DNA of 64,000 nucleotides from Chalciporus piperatus (GCA_038093975.1 JBBPTG010000103.1:1-64000); one strand, 5' to 3'; shown: positions 18,989 to 34,115, counted from the stretch's first letter. Notes: generated by a model not told the origin, from the sequence alone. Numbers and translations are program-made.

Positions 18989-21153
18989 CTACATGACAGA
19001 TATTTTGCTCATTCCTGCCTGCAATGTCTCCTTTGCCACAATACTGGCCCATTTAAGCAACCCTTTATCTTCCCTGAATGTGTTGGAGAGAAAGAATATC
19101 AAGCCAAGACCAAGGTTATCAACCTTGGTGGCCTTCAAAAAGATCTCTTCTACTTTGCTTCGATTGTGCAATGATTGCTCAATAGCACTCTGTGTCAGTA
19201 TTGGTGAGGTTACCTGACTTGCAGCAAACAGCTGCACAAACAGCTCTCTGAGGAAATTCTGTGCTGATGGCTTGAGAACAGTAAAGTCGAGAGGCTTTGG
19301 CAGTGGTGGATCAATAGGCCAAAATCTGAGATCAATTAAACTATCACTTACCTTCAATATTGTGAGTGAGCAGCAATCTTTTGCAATCCACCAGCCATAT
19401 CCCTTGGCTATGTTTTTCATTCGCGATGACGATATGGCCTTGATGTTAAACCGGCCATTGTCATCTTTGAGATTTCTGATCACCTCGGCACCACCAACAC
19501 CTATTTCACCAAGATCACGGAGGAAATCCCACAAACAGAATTGAAGTGTGATTTTATAGGAGTGGGACATTTGACAGAGGTGCTGGCAGACCAGGGTGTA
19601 GTATGGGTTGTATGACTTTTCCTGGAGTACGGAGCATCAGACTGCAATGGATGGATGATCGGACCACATACATTGCCACAACAGTGGAGGATGACACGAA
19701 CAATCTCTCGCTGTTGCACCTCTGACAGGCTAAGCTGCACCAACCGGTCGCAGGCATCATGATAGTCCTAAGGGTGGCAAGTCGAAAATGATTCTTGAGA
19801 ATGGATAAAGAAACACTCACACTACTGCTCATCAGCACGACAAAGATGCTCCGTCGAATGTCCGTGTTCATCCCTTGCTTCCGCGCAAGTGTCAGAAGAG
19901 CCCCATTACTGACGTCTTCGACATCGGCCTCAGGACGTTTCCGAGACGTTTCGCGCAGTTGGTCGGGGGGAGGGTCGTGCGCCTTAAGCCCTGATAAGAA
20001 CTTCTTCATTCGTTCAACAGCATCACCTCCCTGATGCTGTGCCGCACTCTTCTTGATTTTGTTGTTCTTGAGGTTAGTGAGGGTCTCGATCATAAACTTG
20101 GTACGTGATGCGTCAGTTGCAACACCCGATTGTGCCAGCGTAACGATATCCTTCAATGCCATAGGGTCGTCTTGCCGAAGTTGCTGGCCAGAAACTCGTA
20201 GGATCTGTAGAAGTAGCCCGACCCGGAACTCAGAAAGCGGTTTACTGAGTAGGTCCTTGATTATGTCGTACACGAGGATGCAAGAGATGACTTGGAAATT
20301 GTATAGCTCTGATAGGAGGACAATGAGATTGGAGCACTCCTTTCCCTGCTCCTCCGTGGCAGGACTGCCGCTATCGTGAAGTCGAAGATGGCGCTCGTAG
20401 GCCAACATGACGTTTTGCACGACAAAGGCGGCTGGGAATGTCAATGTCACGACTATTTGCTGCTGAGAACACCTACCAAACTCAACGCCGATAAGTCTGT
20501 CTATCCCAGAGATGAATGCCGCGTTCAAGACGATAAACGAATCGATGAGCATAGCATGAGAAGCGATTCCGCCAATTATCAAGGTAGTCAATGTAGCCGT
20601 TACATCTGTGCAACCGTTAGTAGGAAGTACCAATGGGAAAACGACATGTACCATGACTGCGGTGCTCCCGATAGACACCCTGAACAGCGTCCAGAACTGT
20701 TGACATGTTTTGCTCGCTCATCCTGCGCATGACCGGGATGAGGCGCCAGTTATATAAGTGAGGGCACCAACTTGCCTGTTGATCAAACCTTTTAGTTGAC
20801 GTGTAAGATTGACGACCTCATCGTGACCCTCTTTCCTGTTCGACTCTTCGGTCTTCTTTGGCTGACGCTCTTCGACCCCATTTGACTGGCTGGCTGCACT
20901 AAAGACGGTTTCATTGAGCGTATTCGAGAAGTCAAGCAAATCTGGTCGGAGGTCTCAACAAATTGGTTTCCACTTAACGAGGGCAAAGCTCACCGTCCAG
21001 TCCGTCAGCCTCGTCTCCTTTCCTGCGCTTAGCTCCTTTCGAGTATCCGAGCTTCGCCTCCAGATACGCAATGTACTCGTCCTCCTCCGCCTCCTCTCGA
21101 CTCCGGCGAAGGTGTGGCGCAGCTTGGCCCTTTGCCGGAACCATCTGTGTCAT
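18989..21153 (-). CDS. SGD1: nucleolar MIF4G/MA3 protein, SGD1/NOM1 family
   Basis: SGD1/NOM1 proteins act in the nucleolus in 40S subunit biogenesis. The N-terminal exon (start placed at 21151-21153, uncertain) is acidic/basic (EEAEEDEYIAYLEAKLG). The MIF4G domain follows: INRMSEQNMSTVLDAV, DVTATLTTLIIGGIASHAMLIDSF, SNLIVLLSELYNFQVISCIL, QLRQDDPMALKDIV and KFMIETLTNLKNNK. The MA3 part is at the C-terminus (DYHDACDRLVQLSLSEVQQ, EKSYNPYYTLVCQHLCQM, FLRDLGE). About six short introns are needed. The one at 20723-20775 has a GC donor (GCAAGT) and a normal AG acceptor; only this joint keeps the frame (LKGLINR-MSEQN). It ends 363 bp from the DIRS gag start. The upstream neighbour citrate synthase is on the same strand. 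Confidence 0.9.
20723..20775 (-). other. GC-AG intron in SGD1 (53 bp)
   Basis: Donor AACAG|GCAAGT and acceptor GCGCAG|GATG. Using the nearby GT instead (3 bp downstream) shifts the frame out of the conserved MIF4G start, so the GC donor is required. Confidence 0.8.
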
Positions 21154-21308
21154 CACTACAGTGTGTCAAGAAAACAAGATCTCCACTCACTCGTCTTTTG
21201 TTTTGACACGTTTGCACAACAACGCTATCGATTCAAGAAAAGACAGGCTCAACTCAACACTCGATTCCATGAAGGCATTATGCGTAATCTAATGACATGA
21301 CGATTCAT

Positions 21309-23169
21309 CTACTGCTTGTCTCTAAACATCTTCTCGATAGCCTCACTGGAGTAAGACTTCGGGCGTTCAAGTGCTGTAACAAAAGCGATTAGACGAGGAA
21401 TCCCAGAAGACATTGGTACTCACGTGCACCGAGAGCCCGGTCCCAAATAAGTTGTGCCGCAACACCAAATGCCCTTGATACACCAAACAATACTGTGTAG
21501 AATTGCATTTGCGTCAAACCATAGTGTGTGAGAAGCACACCCGAATGAGCATCGACATTTGGCCACGGGTTCTTGGCCTTGCCCGCCTAAAAAAAAACTG
21601 ATCAGTAATTCGCACAGTGAGAAGGAGGAGACACGAACCTCCAAAAGAATATTGGGGACGATATTGTAAACCTGACCGACTAATCTAAAGAGCGAATCCT
21701 GGGGCAAATGTTTCAAAGCGAATTCGCGCTGCGCAGTGTAGCGTGGGTCCGTTTTGCGCAATACCGCGTGGCCATAGCCCGGCACAACCTGGCCAGCCTT
21801 CAGCGTGGACCATACATACTCGCGGACAGCCTCATCAGTGGCATTCTCGCCAATCTTCTCTTGCATCTTTCGCAACCACAGAAGTACCTCTTGGTTGGCA
21901 AGACCATGAAGGGGTCCAGCCAGACCATTGAGGGAAGCACCAAACGCCAGGAAAGGGTCTGAAAGCGCAGACCCGACTAATTTGCCGGTGTGAGCAGAAA
22001 CATTCCCTCCTTCGTGATCACTGTAAGCGTTAATGAGGACAAGAACGATCCAAAGAACCAAAGAATCCCAACCTGTGAATGGTGATATACAACCGAAGGA
22101 GCTCCACGAAAGCTTCGTTGTCACCGAATCCAAGCAGAGTAGCAAGGTTGTGGGAATAGTCCTTGTGGGGGTCGATGGCAGGAAGCTTTCCATCCCCGAA
22201 AACATTGCGATAAATCCTCCCTGCAATGTTTGGAAGCTTGGCAATACTGGGAAGGAATATGAGATGACGTAAAGGGCGAACAATGAACAAACACACAGAT
22301 CCATTGCATCCTCGAAGGTCGGTCCCCAATACTCCTTCTTTGAAACACCATCCTGGTATGCTTTGGCGAACGCGGAATCATGGTTGAGCTAGCAGGGCTT
22401 AGACACGAGCCAAAACACCGAGGAAGACATCTTACCGCGGTGACAGCTAGACTGAACTGGCTCATTGGATGGAGTGTAGGAGGGCATCTGTCGAGAATTT
22501 CCTCAACAAACTCGGGAAGAGCAGCACGCGCTGCCCAGTCTCTGGACAGGCTTGTGACCTGCTCCTGGGTTGGGATTTCGCCGGTGACGAGCAGCCAGAA
22601 GAGGCTTTCAGGCAGAGGTTCAGAGCCGCCAGGAGCTTTGGGTAGGAGCTCTTGGCATTCTGGGATAGATTTACCACGGAAACGGATTCCCTCCTCTATC
22701 ATGGACTGTAAGTGGCAAACCTCGTTAGCTGAAGTGACTACCAACCTGCATCCAGAACAGAGCCATCCCAAATGAGCGCTGGGAGACCTCGCATGCCGCT
22801 AGGAAGGGTACGGTGAGAGTGTGAATGGACGGCGAGGGAAGAAACACACCCATAGAGCTGGTCTACTAGGACAGGCCCGAAGGATTTTTTTCCGTGTTCA
22901 GCACGTATTTGCTTGACCTAGAACCAAGTTAGATGAGGTGGAGCGATGAAAGGAAGAGAATGCCTTTTCTATTTCTGTAGGAATTATCTCAGCGAGGCGT
23001 TCTTTGAGAGTGGATTGTTTTGGTACTGAGGAAGAGAACCGGACCGACGCGACGCCAGCGCGCGCGAACGGAGAACGTGACTGAGACGGGAAGTCAGTTG
23101 ACATCTTCGAGTGGGAGAACAAGGAGGGAGACGTACTGCCTGAACGACGGAACGAAGGGAGGCAGCCAT
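21309..23169 (-). CDS. CIT1: mitochondrial citrate synthase
   Basis: Condenses acetyl-CoA and oxaloacetate to citrate in the mitochondrial matrix. The start (23167-23169) opens [11 protein letters not shown], and after an intron the presequence continues with [18 protein letters not shown], an Arg/Ser-rich, acid-free targeting peptide. Conserved blocks: [66 protein letters not shown] (catalytic His), [16 protein letters not shown] (second His and oxaloacetate Arg) and [14 protein letters not shown] (catalytic Asp). The last exon reads [17 protein letters not shown], stop TAG at 21309-21311. About seven introns. It is divergent from TRM8, with 243 bp between starts. All active-site residues are present. 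Confidence 0.95.
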
Positions 23170-23412
23170 GAAGGGAAGAAGAGATTTGGCGGAGGAGACT
23201 GAGAAGATGGAACGAGAAAGAAAACGTTGAGAGCGCCGCCGCCGAAAAAAAGTGCAGAGGGAATTACCGGATCCGTGCTGTGATGTAAGAATACGTGCGC
23301 GCTGATAGACTCGATGATCTAATAACATTAGTCTAATAACCCCGTTATTAGTAATAACAACTCACTACTTCTATCATTGATAATAGTCTATCACGTCGGT
23401 TTAACACCCAAG
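23170..23412. promoter_or_regulatory. shared divergent promoter region, citrate synthase / TRM8
   Basis: The 243 bp between the two start codons must hold both promoters and leaders. It contains an AT-rich stretch with attattagtc-type repeats (about 23320-23375: taataacatt, ctaataac, gttattagtaataac) that forms short inverted repeats. No experimentally known site is recognised. Confidence 0.5.
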
Positions 23413-24309
<897 letters not shown>

Positions 24310-24319
24310 ATACGTCGGA

Positions 24320-25243
24320 TTATTGTAGTTCATCCATATCATAATCCTTTGTACGGTCTGTCCTTTCCCCACCACCAGTTGCAGCGACGAGGGACTCTGT
24401 CCTCCTTGCCAATGCCCCTTTCATTTCGTTATGAAGCACGACGCCAGCATCCGCAGCCAGTTGGAAAATCTCTTCGAATCGGTCGAGATGCAACCTTGAT
24501 TCCATTGTCGCGAGCGTGACACGTCCCGTGCGCGGCATGACAGCCACAGTTATATGTGGTACGTCGTTTTCTTCTAGCGTGTTCAGATCCAACAAGGGGG
24601 AAGTGCTGTGTACTCCCCCAGTGATCGCACATACGAAGTCGAGCATGGCTATCCCTGCGGCTGCGAGCGCCAAGGTGGTGCCATTAAGACAAGCCGGGAG
24701 TAAACCTCCATCTTGTTGGATGATTTGTATAAAGATATCGATCTGTGATCTCGGGTAGAGATGCGTTTGCACGGCAGGTTCAAAAGTTGATTTTATGATC
24801 GAAGCGAGTTCGAGGAGCCGCCTACCCCAGAGAATTAGCACAAGAGAACACGCTGAGCCTGACCCAGGGCAAAAAAAGAAATCGTGCAATCATAGAAATC
24901 ACTAACTTGTCCCCCCGTGTCCGCTTCCTGCGTTCGCCGGTACTGAAGGCTGCAACGTTCACTTCGACGTTGATGTTGGCTCGATCATGGATGGTTTGGG
25001 ATCGCATTTTTGCCTCCCGTGGACCGAGAACGGAGACCAGCACTTCTGTTAGGCCATGGCGCATGGTGACGGACGCGTCAGCGGAGCCTTGTAAAGAAAA
25101 GTCGATGTTGATCTCTCTCAGTTCGTATTGTTTTCTTCCATCGCATCTGAGACCACCCTCGTTGAGGATTTCGATTCTCGAGGCCTGCGAAGCGAATGTC
25201 AATGAAACTTGGATTGTAAAGGAGGACGGACATGCATTACCAT
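24320..25243 (-). CDS. SKI6: exosome core subunit RRP41 (RNase PH fold)
   Basis: Ring subunit of the RNA exosome, which processes and degrades RNA in nucleus and cytoplasm. The first exon is a single ATG codon (25241-25243) followed by an intron (25185-25240). The next exon begins ASRIEILNEGGLRCDGRKQYELREI, the standard start of this family. RNase PH-type blocks follow: GLTEVLVSVLGPREA, FSTGERRKRTRGDK, and after an intron LLELASIIKSTFEP, YPRSQIDIFIQIIQQDGG, LALAAAGIAMLDFV. The stop is TAA at 24320-24322. Eukaryotic RRP41 is catalytically inactive but keeps the fold. It is tail-to-tail with TRM8 (10 bp) and divergent from nicotinate phosphoribosyltransferase (131 bp). Confidence 0.93.
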
Positions 25244-25374
25244 AGGGAAAATGTGAAGACTACCTAGCCACCGCTCTATACTTGGATGAAGTTATTTAGA
25301 TCTGACCAATCTGACCCCTCTCCGAGCTTATCGTCTCCGAGATGTAACTTACCTCTCGTTTCCCTCAACTCGAC
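25244..25374. promoter_or_regulatory. short divergent promoter region, RRP41 / nicotinate phosphoribosyltransferase
   Basis: Only 131 bp separate the two start codons, so a bidirectional promoter is likely. No clear TATA box is visible; a short pyrimidine-rich tract (ctcgtttccctcaact) precedes the plus-strand start. Confidence 0.5.
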
Positions 25375-27083
25375 ATGGAGAGACCCGGTGAAGAATGGAC
25401 ATACAAGCCTCAATCTCTCCTCGACACCGACCTGTACAAGGTAACTGTTCGACTATAGTTCGGATGGGCAGGTTAAACAACAAGCCCCGTCGTAGTTTAC
25501 AATGCAACAGGCCATAAAGCAACACTTTCCAGAGACACAAGCGCTTTACAAGTTCACCCACCGTGATTCCGATGTGTTCTTCCCTCGCAAATGCATTGAC
25601 TTGTTCCTCAAGTCTATTCAGGGTAAGTTCACTGCGCCTTTCGCTAGAGACTTTGTCGACATCCACCAGGATTCGGGGATCTGCACCTAACAACTGAGGA
25701 GAGGGCTTGGATGAAGACTAAGTGCCCCTACTTCACTGAAGACTATCTAGAGCACCTTTCCGATTTTCGATTCGACCCTGAACAAGTATCGATCAAGTTC
25801 ATACCCCACTCTGATGACGGCGAGCTGGGCAGAGTCGAGATAGAAGCTAGCGGGCTATGGGTCGATACAATCCTTTGGGAGGTCCCAATGATGGCTTGCC
25901 TGAGCGAGATCTACTTCCGCACCGGCGCACCTGACTGGAGTTATGAAGGCCAGAAAGGTGAGCATCATGTTCCTCCATATCCTTCACAGCTCTATCTGAT
26001 CTGTAAACAGAAGGTACATCCGCAAAGGCGCAAGCGCTGTTACAAGCAGGATGTGCGTTTAGCGAATTCGGGACGCGGCGCAGGAGGTCATTCCACACCC
26101 AGGATCTGGTCATCCAAACACTGCTAGAAGAGGCTGGTCGATCTCCTGGTGAAGGAGTCTTTTTTGGAACGAGTAATGTTGAGTGAACGCGCTTTTGGGC
26201 TTTCTGCACACTGAACTTAGGACTCCTAAAGACTTACTTCGCAAAGAAGTACGACATCAGGCCAGTGGGGACAATAGCGCAGTTCGTGCCTTGACGCGCT
26301 GACCTTGAATGACGCGCTGACCCCGTTTGACAGTGAATGGTTCATGGGGGTAAGCGTTGTGTTAACATTGCACGCGAAGAATCGGGCCTCATACGTTAAA
26401 AGGTAGCGGCATTAAAGGGATATGAAGGCGCAAACACCAAAGCCCTGGACCTTTGGGAGGAAACTTATCACGACAATTTACTCGTCGCGCTCACGGACAC
26501 GTTCTCGACCCAAGTCTTTTTCCAAGTATGTCCCTTTTCCGGCCTATTTTCCAGCGCTGAACAAAAAGCAGGACTTTTCAAAAGACCCAGAACGCCCCCG
26601 GAGGTGGACAACCCTCAGACAGGATTCTGGTGACCCTCTTGAGTTCGCCCCAGCAGCCAAGGCCATGTACGAAAGCATAGGAATTGATTTTCGCACAAAA
26701 TCCATCATCTATTCCGACGCTCTGACTCTAGACAAGGCGCTGCAATTGAAGAAGCAATGCGACAAAATTGGCTTTAGATGTGAGTGAGCATTCTGTCGGC
26801 GAAATCTGGATTCACCTGTTTTAGGTTCTTTCGGAATTGGGACTTTCCTTACGAACGATTTCAGAACGAAGAGCAGCGGCTACCGAGAAAAAAGCAGGGC
26901 TCTGAACATGGTCATAAAGCTCGCCAAAGTTGACGACCAGGAATGTGTCAAGATAAGCGACGACCTCACCAAGGTTAGGCCAAAGGCACTTCAGACAACT
27001 CGTCTTGACATCTTCGCCCGTAGAATACAGGCATCAAAGCATCGGTGGAAATCGTGAAGAAGTTGTATCAGTTGCCATACTGA
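25375..27083 (+). CDS. NPT1: nicotinate phosphoribosyltransferase
   Basis: Makes nicotinate mononucleotide from nicotinate and PRPP in NAD salvage. The start (25375-25377) reads [22 protein letters not shown], then after an intron [12 protein letters not shown], the canonical N-terminus. Later blocks are [102 protein letters not shown] and [13 protein letters not shown]. The stop TGA is at 27081-27083. About eight introns are needed. One, beginning GTTCGT after ATAGCGCA (about 26284), contains a duplicated gacgcgctgacc and several stops but rejoins cleanly as TIA-HEWFMG. Active-site His/Arg/Asp segments are present. Confidence 0.93.
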
Positions 27084-27240
27084 GGTATGCAACACTAGGG
27101 CGGGAGACCGTTTATCCGATGCTACTTAGTTTCTAGCGAGTAAAGATAGAAAGGAACAGCGAGTGAGTAGGAATCATACAAATGAAAGTAGAATTGCCTC
27201 AGTCTCGTGGATGTCCAACTTTTAATATAGCCTAATGATT

Positions 27241-28060
27241 TTAAATTAGTCCTGCGCTGACTGGCGTAAACTCCAACTCAAATGGTCCACTGACCAGGGC
27301 ATCGGGTGTTTCATATGTCTGTCCCCCCATGTTAGTCCGGAGGGGGCATTTGGATATCTGAGAAATATTGATGAACCAGATCCCACATACGAGATGTTGA
27401 GCCTCTTCACTATCATCTCCTGCGCTGCAACTTGCGATCCGGGGAAGCTGATAACAATGTAAGATGAACACTGCGCGAGCAAGGTTTCCATATTCGAAGA
27501 TAGAGGCGTCAGTCGCGTTGGAAGTTATGTTGCCTCTCGAACCAATCGCCTCTGCGACTACAATCGCAGCGTAGTAGGGAGGTTGTATGTGAGGTGGGAG
27601 AGGAGTAATCGGAGAATGAGATAATATTGCCGCAGGTGTTGCTACAAAATGTAGGACACACGAAACTGTTGTCTGACAGTGATGTTGGTCGCCTCTGGGT
27701 AAGGAGTAACGGGAGTAGACACAGAGAAGATATCTTCCTCGTACTGAGAGAGATGCGGTGAGCGGGGTGGGATGAGCAAAAGACTAGTAGCGGAGTACCT
27801 CAACATCATAACTAAAGTCGGTGTGGTCCTCAGAATCCGCACCGATTCTGATGAATGGAGGTGAGTCTGTTATCTGAACAATATTTTCCAGAGCATTGTC
27901 GAAGACCGGTTCCATTCCGTTGCTCCTGTTCAATCGATCCATCGGTCTTGTTCAATGGAGAGAGACATGTCACTGACGAATGGGCGCGTGCTGAGATCGA
28001 GAACGGATCGAGCAAGGCAAGCAGCACTGCTTGGTACAATCCTAACATCAGAGCTCGGCA
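27241..28060 (-). pseudogene. decayed GH79-type glycoside hydrolase, catalytic core deleted
   Basis: The minus strand shows ordered pieces of the fungal GH79 (beta-glucuronidase-like) family. A hydrophobic start (MLGLYQAVLLALL) precedes SLSIEQDRWID followed by TGA where a Trp is usual. After a frameshift come FDNALENIVQITDSPPFIRIGADSEDHT and, after an intron, PYPEATNITV. The next residues (RQQFRVSYIL, TPAAILSH, PPYYAAIVVAEAIG) already belong to the C-terminal beta domain, so roughly the central barrel is missing. A run of six G near 27325 is one base short of the frame WGGQTYETPDALVSGPFELEF, giving another frameshift before the stop at 27241-27243. Family assignment rests on remembered motif order and is moderately sure; that the gene is broken is clear. 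Confidence 0.6.
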
Positions 28061-28591
28061 GAGGAAAGGACTCCACCAACGAAGATTCTTGACGGTCAGG
28101 TTATGTAGAGGGTCTGTGCTGGGTTTAAGAAGCATCCCCATGTCCTGGTATTATAAAGGCTTCACATATCGCACGCTAATGAATGTCATCTTGACCTGGT
28201 CACATTGGTCAGTCGAGTGAAGAGTTAGCAGAGCCATTTCCCTGAGGGTGTTGTTAACCGAAGACCTACATATACACTGCCAGTTGCCATATGCACCAAC
28301 TCGGTTTGTGCAAGTGCTTGCAATGTGGCACGTCCCAGCCCGAACTCCGAGACTCATGATCCTAATCGCAGAAATTCAAAGACCAGTTGTCTCGGTCTAA
28401 GAAGGATATCGTAACTTCCGTGAGGAAGATGAATAACTTACTTGGAGCGTGATAGAAGCAACGAATGATAGTATTACCAAAAGCTGCTACCGCTGTGATG
28501 AATACCATGCATTAAGCCAAACCTCTACAAGTGGTATAACATCTCTGCGATGGTGATCTATTAGTGCAAGAGATCAGTGGGGTAACAGTCA
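28061..28591. other. intergenic, no gene seen
   Basis: Between the GH79 remnant and the DBP2 stop codon I find only short frames without family features. Part of it probably holds the DBP2 3' UTR and the former promoter of the decayed hydrolase. Confidence 0.45.
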
Positions 28592-31070
<2,479 letters not shown>

Positions 31071-31468
31071 CACTCCAAGTGTCTAGAAGGTGAACACGAC
31101 TGAAAGTGCAGAGAGAAGACGACAAGGTGAGGCTGACAGAGCCACCTGAAAGAAAAATAGTCGCCAAACTCAGGCAAACAAGGATGTATTACGTGAGCTT
31201 TGTTTGTGTTTGTTATTCCCTTTCAAGTTTGTTCCAAATTTACCTGGTTCAGTCATTTGGTGTACATCAACCCAACATCAACCTGCGTCGTCTCTAAAAA
31301 GCTCTCCGTCATATAAATGTGGTATTGTGCTGTTATCTGGGGCAGGGTATAGGATCGGAATCATACAAGGGTGGACGGCGACATTTCTGTGAACCCTTCT
31401 AATACAGACTGATATTGCTGCATGGGAAAGTCCTCGGTGTGCAGGAAGACATGCGAAATGGAGAAACG

Positions 31469-32362
31469 TCACATCACTGTACATGGTTTGCGCAAGCGAG
31501 GTGACTTCTTGCTGGAAGGATCGTCAGGATATCGAGCAAGCATCTGTTTGACAAGGTCCTGGAACACGTCTGAAATATGCCAGTTACGCTTGGCGGAGGT
31601 CTCGTAGAAGGGAATACCCCAGCGAGCGACGAGGGACTGGATTGTATTGCGCGAGACTTCCCGTTCAACCACCAAATCTAGCTTGGTGCCAACGACAACT
31701 ATTGGTACGGTCTAAAATACAGCAGCGAGAAGAGTGAATTTTCTCCTCATGGTGATGGGGGGGAAGACTCACGGTATCTCCACCCTTGGAACGATAGATC
31801 CGCTGACGCAGACTGTCCACTTCGCGGAGGCTTGCTTCATGGGTAAGGCTAGGAATAGATAAGCGACAAAATGCTGGAGAATCGAACAGGATACCTGAAA
31901 ACTAGTACAAAGCCCTGACCAGACTTCATGAATTATAAAGTGAGTATGAGCTTCATATGCGTCTGTTCTCAGGTAATTTGCTAACCTTGATGTAAAGTTC
32001 TTTTAGAGCTGTGAACTGTTCGGCGCCGGCAGTATCAAGCACTTCAAGCTGGGAGGGAAGGGTGAGTGCAGGACTTTGAGGGGGGACCGTTTGAGCTTAC
32101 CGAAGTCTTAAGGCCGTCAACGTCAACGACACGTCTGTAAGCTTCTACGTGTTGTGTGAGTGAAGATACACTTGAGCGCGTCGTAGAAATACTCACCTTC
32201 TATCGTTGGATCGTAGTTCTCCAGAAAGACATCTTGCACAAAGCGCACTGTTAGCGCTGACTTTCCTACCCCACCAGCTAGATAGGGGATGATGACGTCC
32301 ACGGAACTGTAAAGGCACCTTGTGCACTTACCCCCGAGAACAACGACGTTGAAATGTCTCAT
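31469..32362 (-). CDS. RSR1: Ras-family small GTPase, RSR1/BUD1-like, with CaaX box
   Basis: Membrane-anchored Ras/Rap-type GTPase, in yeasts a polarity and bud-site landmark. The start is placed at 32360-32362 ([11 protein letters not shown]); an in-frame ATG four codons upstream is possible. Motifs: G1 is split by an intron (LGG ... [25 protein letters not shown], which includes the effector loop), G3 [18 protein letters not shown]4 GTKLDL, G5 ETSAKRN. The C-terminus is basic ([10 protein letters not shown]) and ends CTVM, a CaaX box favouring farnesylation; stop TGA at 31469-31471. About five introns, with two very short exons around the GTP-binding loop and the FVLVF strand. It is divergent from the cyclophilin gene (487 bp). 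Confidence 0.9.
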
Positions 32363-32849
32363 ATCGCGAGACATGGACGGGAACGGAGAGTAGTGTTGGA
32401 CGGGAAGCCGGGATTGGGAACTGTGAGAAGTAGATGAGAACAAGCCGGGTCATGCACGAACGCAGGCTTGATTTAGCGTCCACAGGTCGATAAACGAGGC
32501 TTGGTGTGAGTTCACGGTTGTCTAAATGCAAGGTAATTTAATCGCCGAACACCGTGGCATGCCAGTCAGAATGTCGATTAACTTGGGGGACGGTCCATGT
32601 GCAGAAAACTCAACCGCAATGAGTGCGACGAGTTTTGCACTGATTACAATGCGTAGGCAATGCATATCCAAGCTACATAGCCAAGTTTGAACCCAACTCA
32701 ACGTCAATCAGTGGGTGCGCACAACAAGGGCCCCGTTATTATTTGGCTATTATGGTACATTATGTAATAGAACAGGTCAATTCCTTGGTATATAGTATCA
32801 ACCCTCCAGGCTCTTGACTCTCGAGCCTGAAGTTCGCCTTGACAAATAC
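32363..32849. other. intergenic region between RSR1 and the cyclophilin gene
   Basis: 487 bp between divergent start codons. It contains a tattatttggctattatgg segment and gtatatagta near 32790, a TATA-like signal about 60 bp upstream of the cyclophilin start. No gene seen. Confidence 0.45.
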
Positions 32850-34115
32850 ATGCCTCTTCCTCGCGTCTTCTTTGATATTTCCATTGGACCAGATCCTGCG
32901 GGAAGGTGCGGCGCTTCCACTATACTAAACAGTGCATACTCAGCTCAACTCGCACTGCGACAGAATCGTTTTCGAACTATTCACCGACATTGCCCCAAAG
33001 ACTGCAGAAAAGTAAGTTCCTCGCAATGGCCCAAACTAACGCGATTAAGAAATGGTGTTTAAACTTAAGCCTACAGTTTTCGGGCATTATGCACAGGGGA
33101 AAAGGGACTATCCGTTGTCTCTGAACGTCCCCTTTACTACAAGAACAGTATCTTCCATAGATCTATCAATAATTTCATGATTCAAGGGGGAGGTTCGTCT
33201 TTAACTAGTGTCGATTCTTCTTCATGTTACTATCTCTCCGACAGACTTTACGAAACACAATGGCACCGGAGGAGAATCCATCTATGGGAGTCAATTCTCT
33301 GACGAAGACCTTTCAAGACCACTCGACTCGGAAGGGTGTGTCTAGAGTGTATAGTCTTCCAACTCACTGTTTGATCTCCGCGCTTGAACGCGAATTACAG
33401 GCTTTTGTGTATGGCGAACAGAGGACCTGATACCAATGGATCACAATTTTTTATTACCCTACGAGAGTGTCCTCACTTAAACGGTACGCTCCGTTTTTGC
33501 AGGTGTCCCCTCTTTCTAATAACATGCACCAGGTAAACACGTCGTCTTTGGGAAGGTCATCAGAGGATATGAAGATGTTGTGAAAAGGGTAATGCAAGTC
33601 CCCGTAGATGCAAAGGATCGACCGCAAACACCGGTTGTGATCTCAAATTGCGGTGAGCTTGAGCTAAGGAAGGCAAAGGCAATCGATGCAACCAAGCGTG
33701 CGTTCATCTTTTCTCCTTGCGACTGTATTTTCTATACTGTTTTCGCAGAGGAAAGTGGCAAAACTCGCAAGCGACACAGCAGTCGCTCCCGATCACGCAG
33801 TGCAGACCGAGATCGTCGTCGCAAGAAGTCGAAAAAGAAGCTCGCAAATCCGGAACCCAGTGTTGAGGACCATCAAAATATACCTGAAAACATCCCTAGA
33901 CGCGAGACAGAAGAAGATTATGATGCACGGTTGGAGCGTGAGGAGCGTGAGCGAATGGCAGAAGTCAAGCGTCGAGAACTGGATCGAATCCAGCAACAAC
34001 ACGGAGTTCGACTCAAAGGTATGCTATGGTACCTTTCTTTGGCTAAATCTCATGAACTTGCGTAGGCCGAGGACGTATGAAGTTCGTCGATCCAGAGCTG
34101 CATCACCGCCAGTAG
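32850..34115 (+). CDS. cyclophilin-type peptidyl-prolyl isomerase with RS-rich tail
   Basis: Peptidyl-prolyl cis-trans isomerase, probably nuclear and linked to splicing. The start (32850-32852) gives [19 protein letters not shown] and after an intron [26 protein letters not shown]. The catalytic segment [16 protein letters not shown] contains the active Arg and Gln; [26 protein letters not shown] and CGELEL follow. After the isomerase fold (about 180 residues) comes a tail with [24 protein letters not shown] and an Asp/Glu/Arg helix. The last exon is [16 protein letters not shown], stop TAG at 34113-34115. At least six introns of about 50-60 bp. The RS tail is like that of PPIG/Clk-associated cyclophilins; which yeast or human member is orthologous cannot be decided here. 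Confidence 0.9.

Noticed and set aside
21420..22304. Single long frame in the citrate synthase region starting [13 protein letters not shown]
   Set aside because: It reads through two introns; the conserved enzyme is obtained only after splicing (DAMDLC... [21 protein letters not shown]).
26281..26335. Stops in the nicotinate phosphoribosyltransferase frame as a sign of decay
   Set aside because: They lie in an intron (GTTCGT...GACAG) whose removal gives the conserved TIA-HEWFMG joint.
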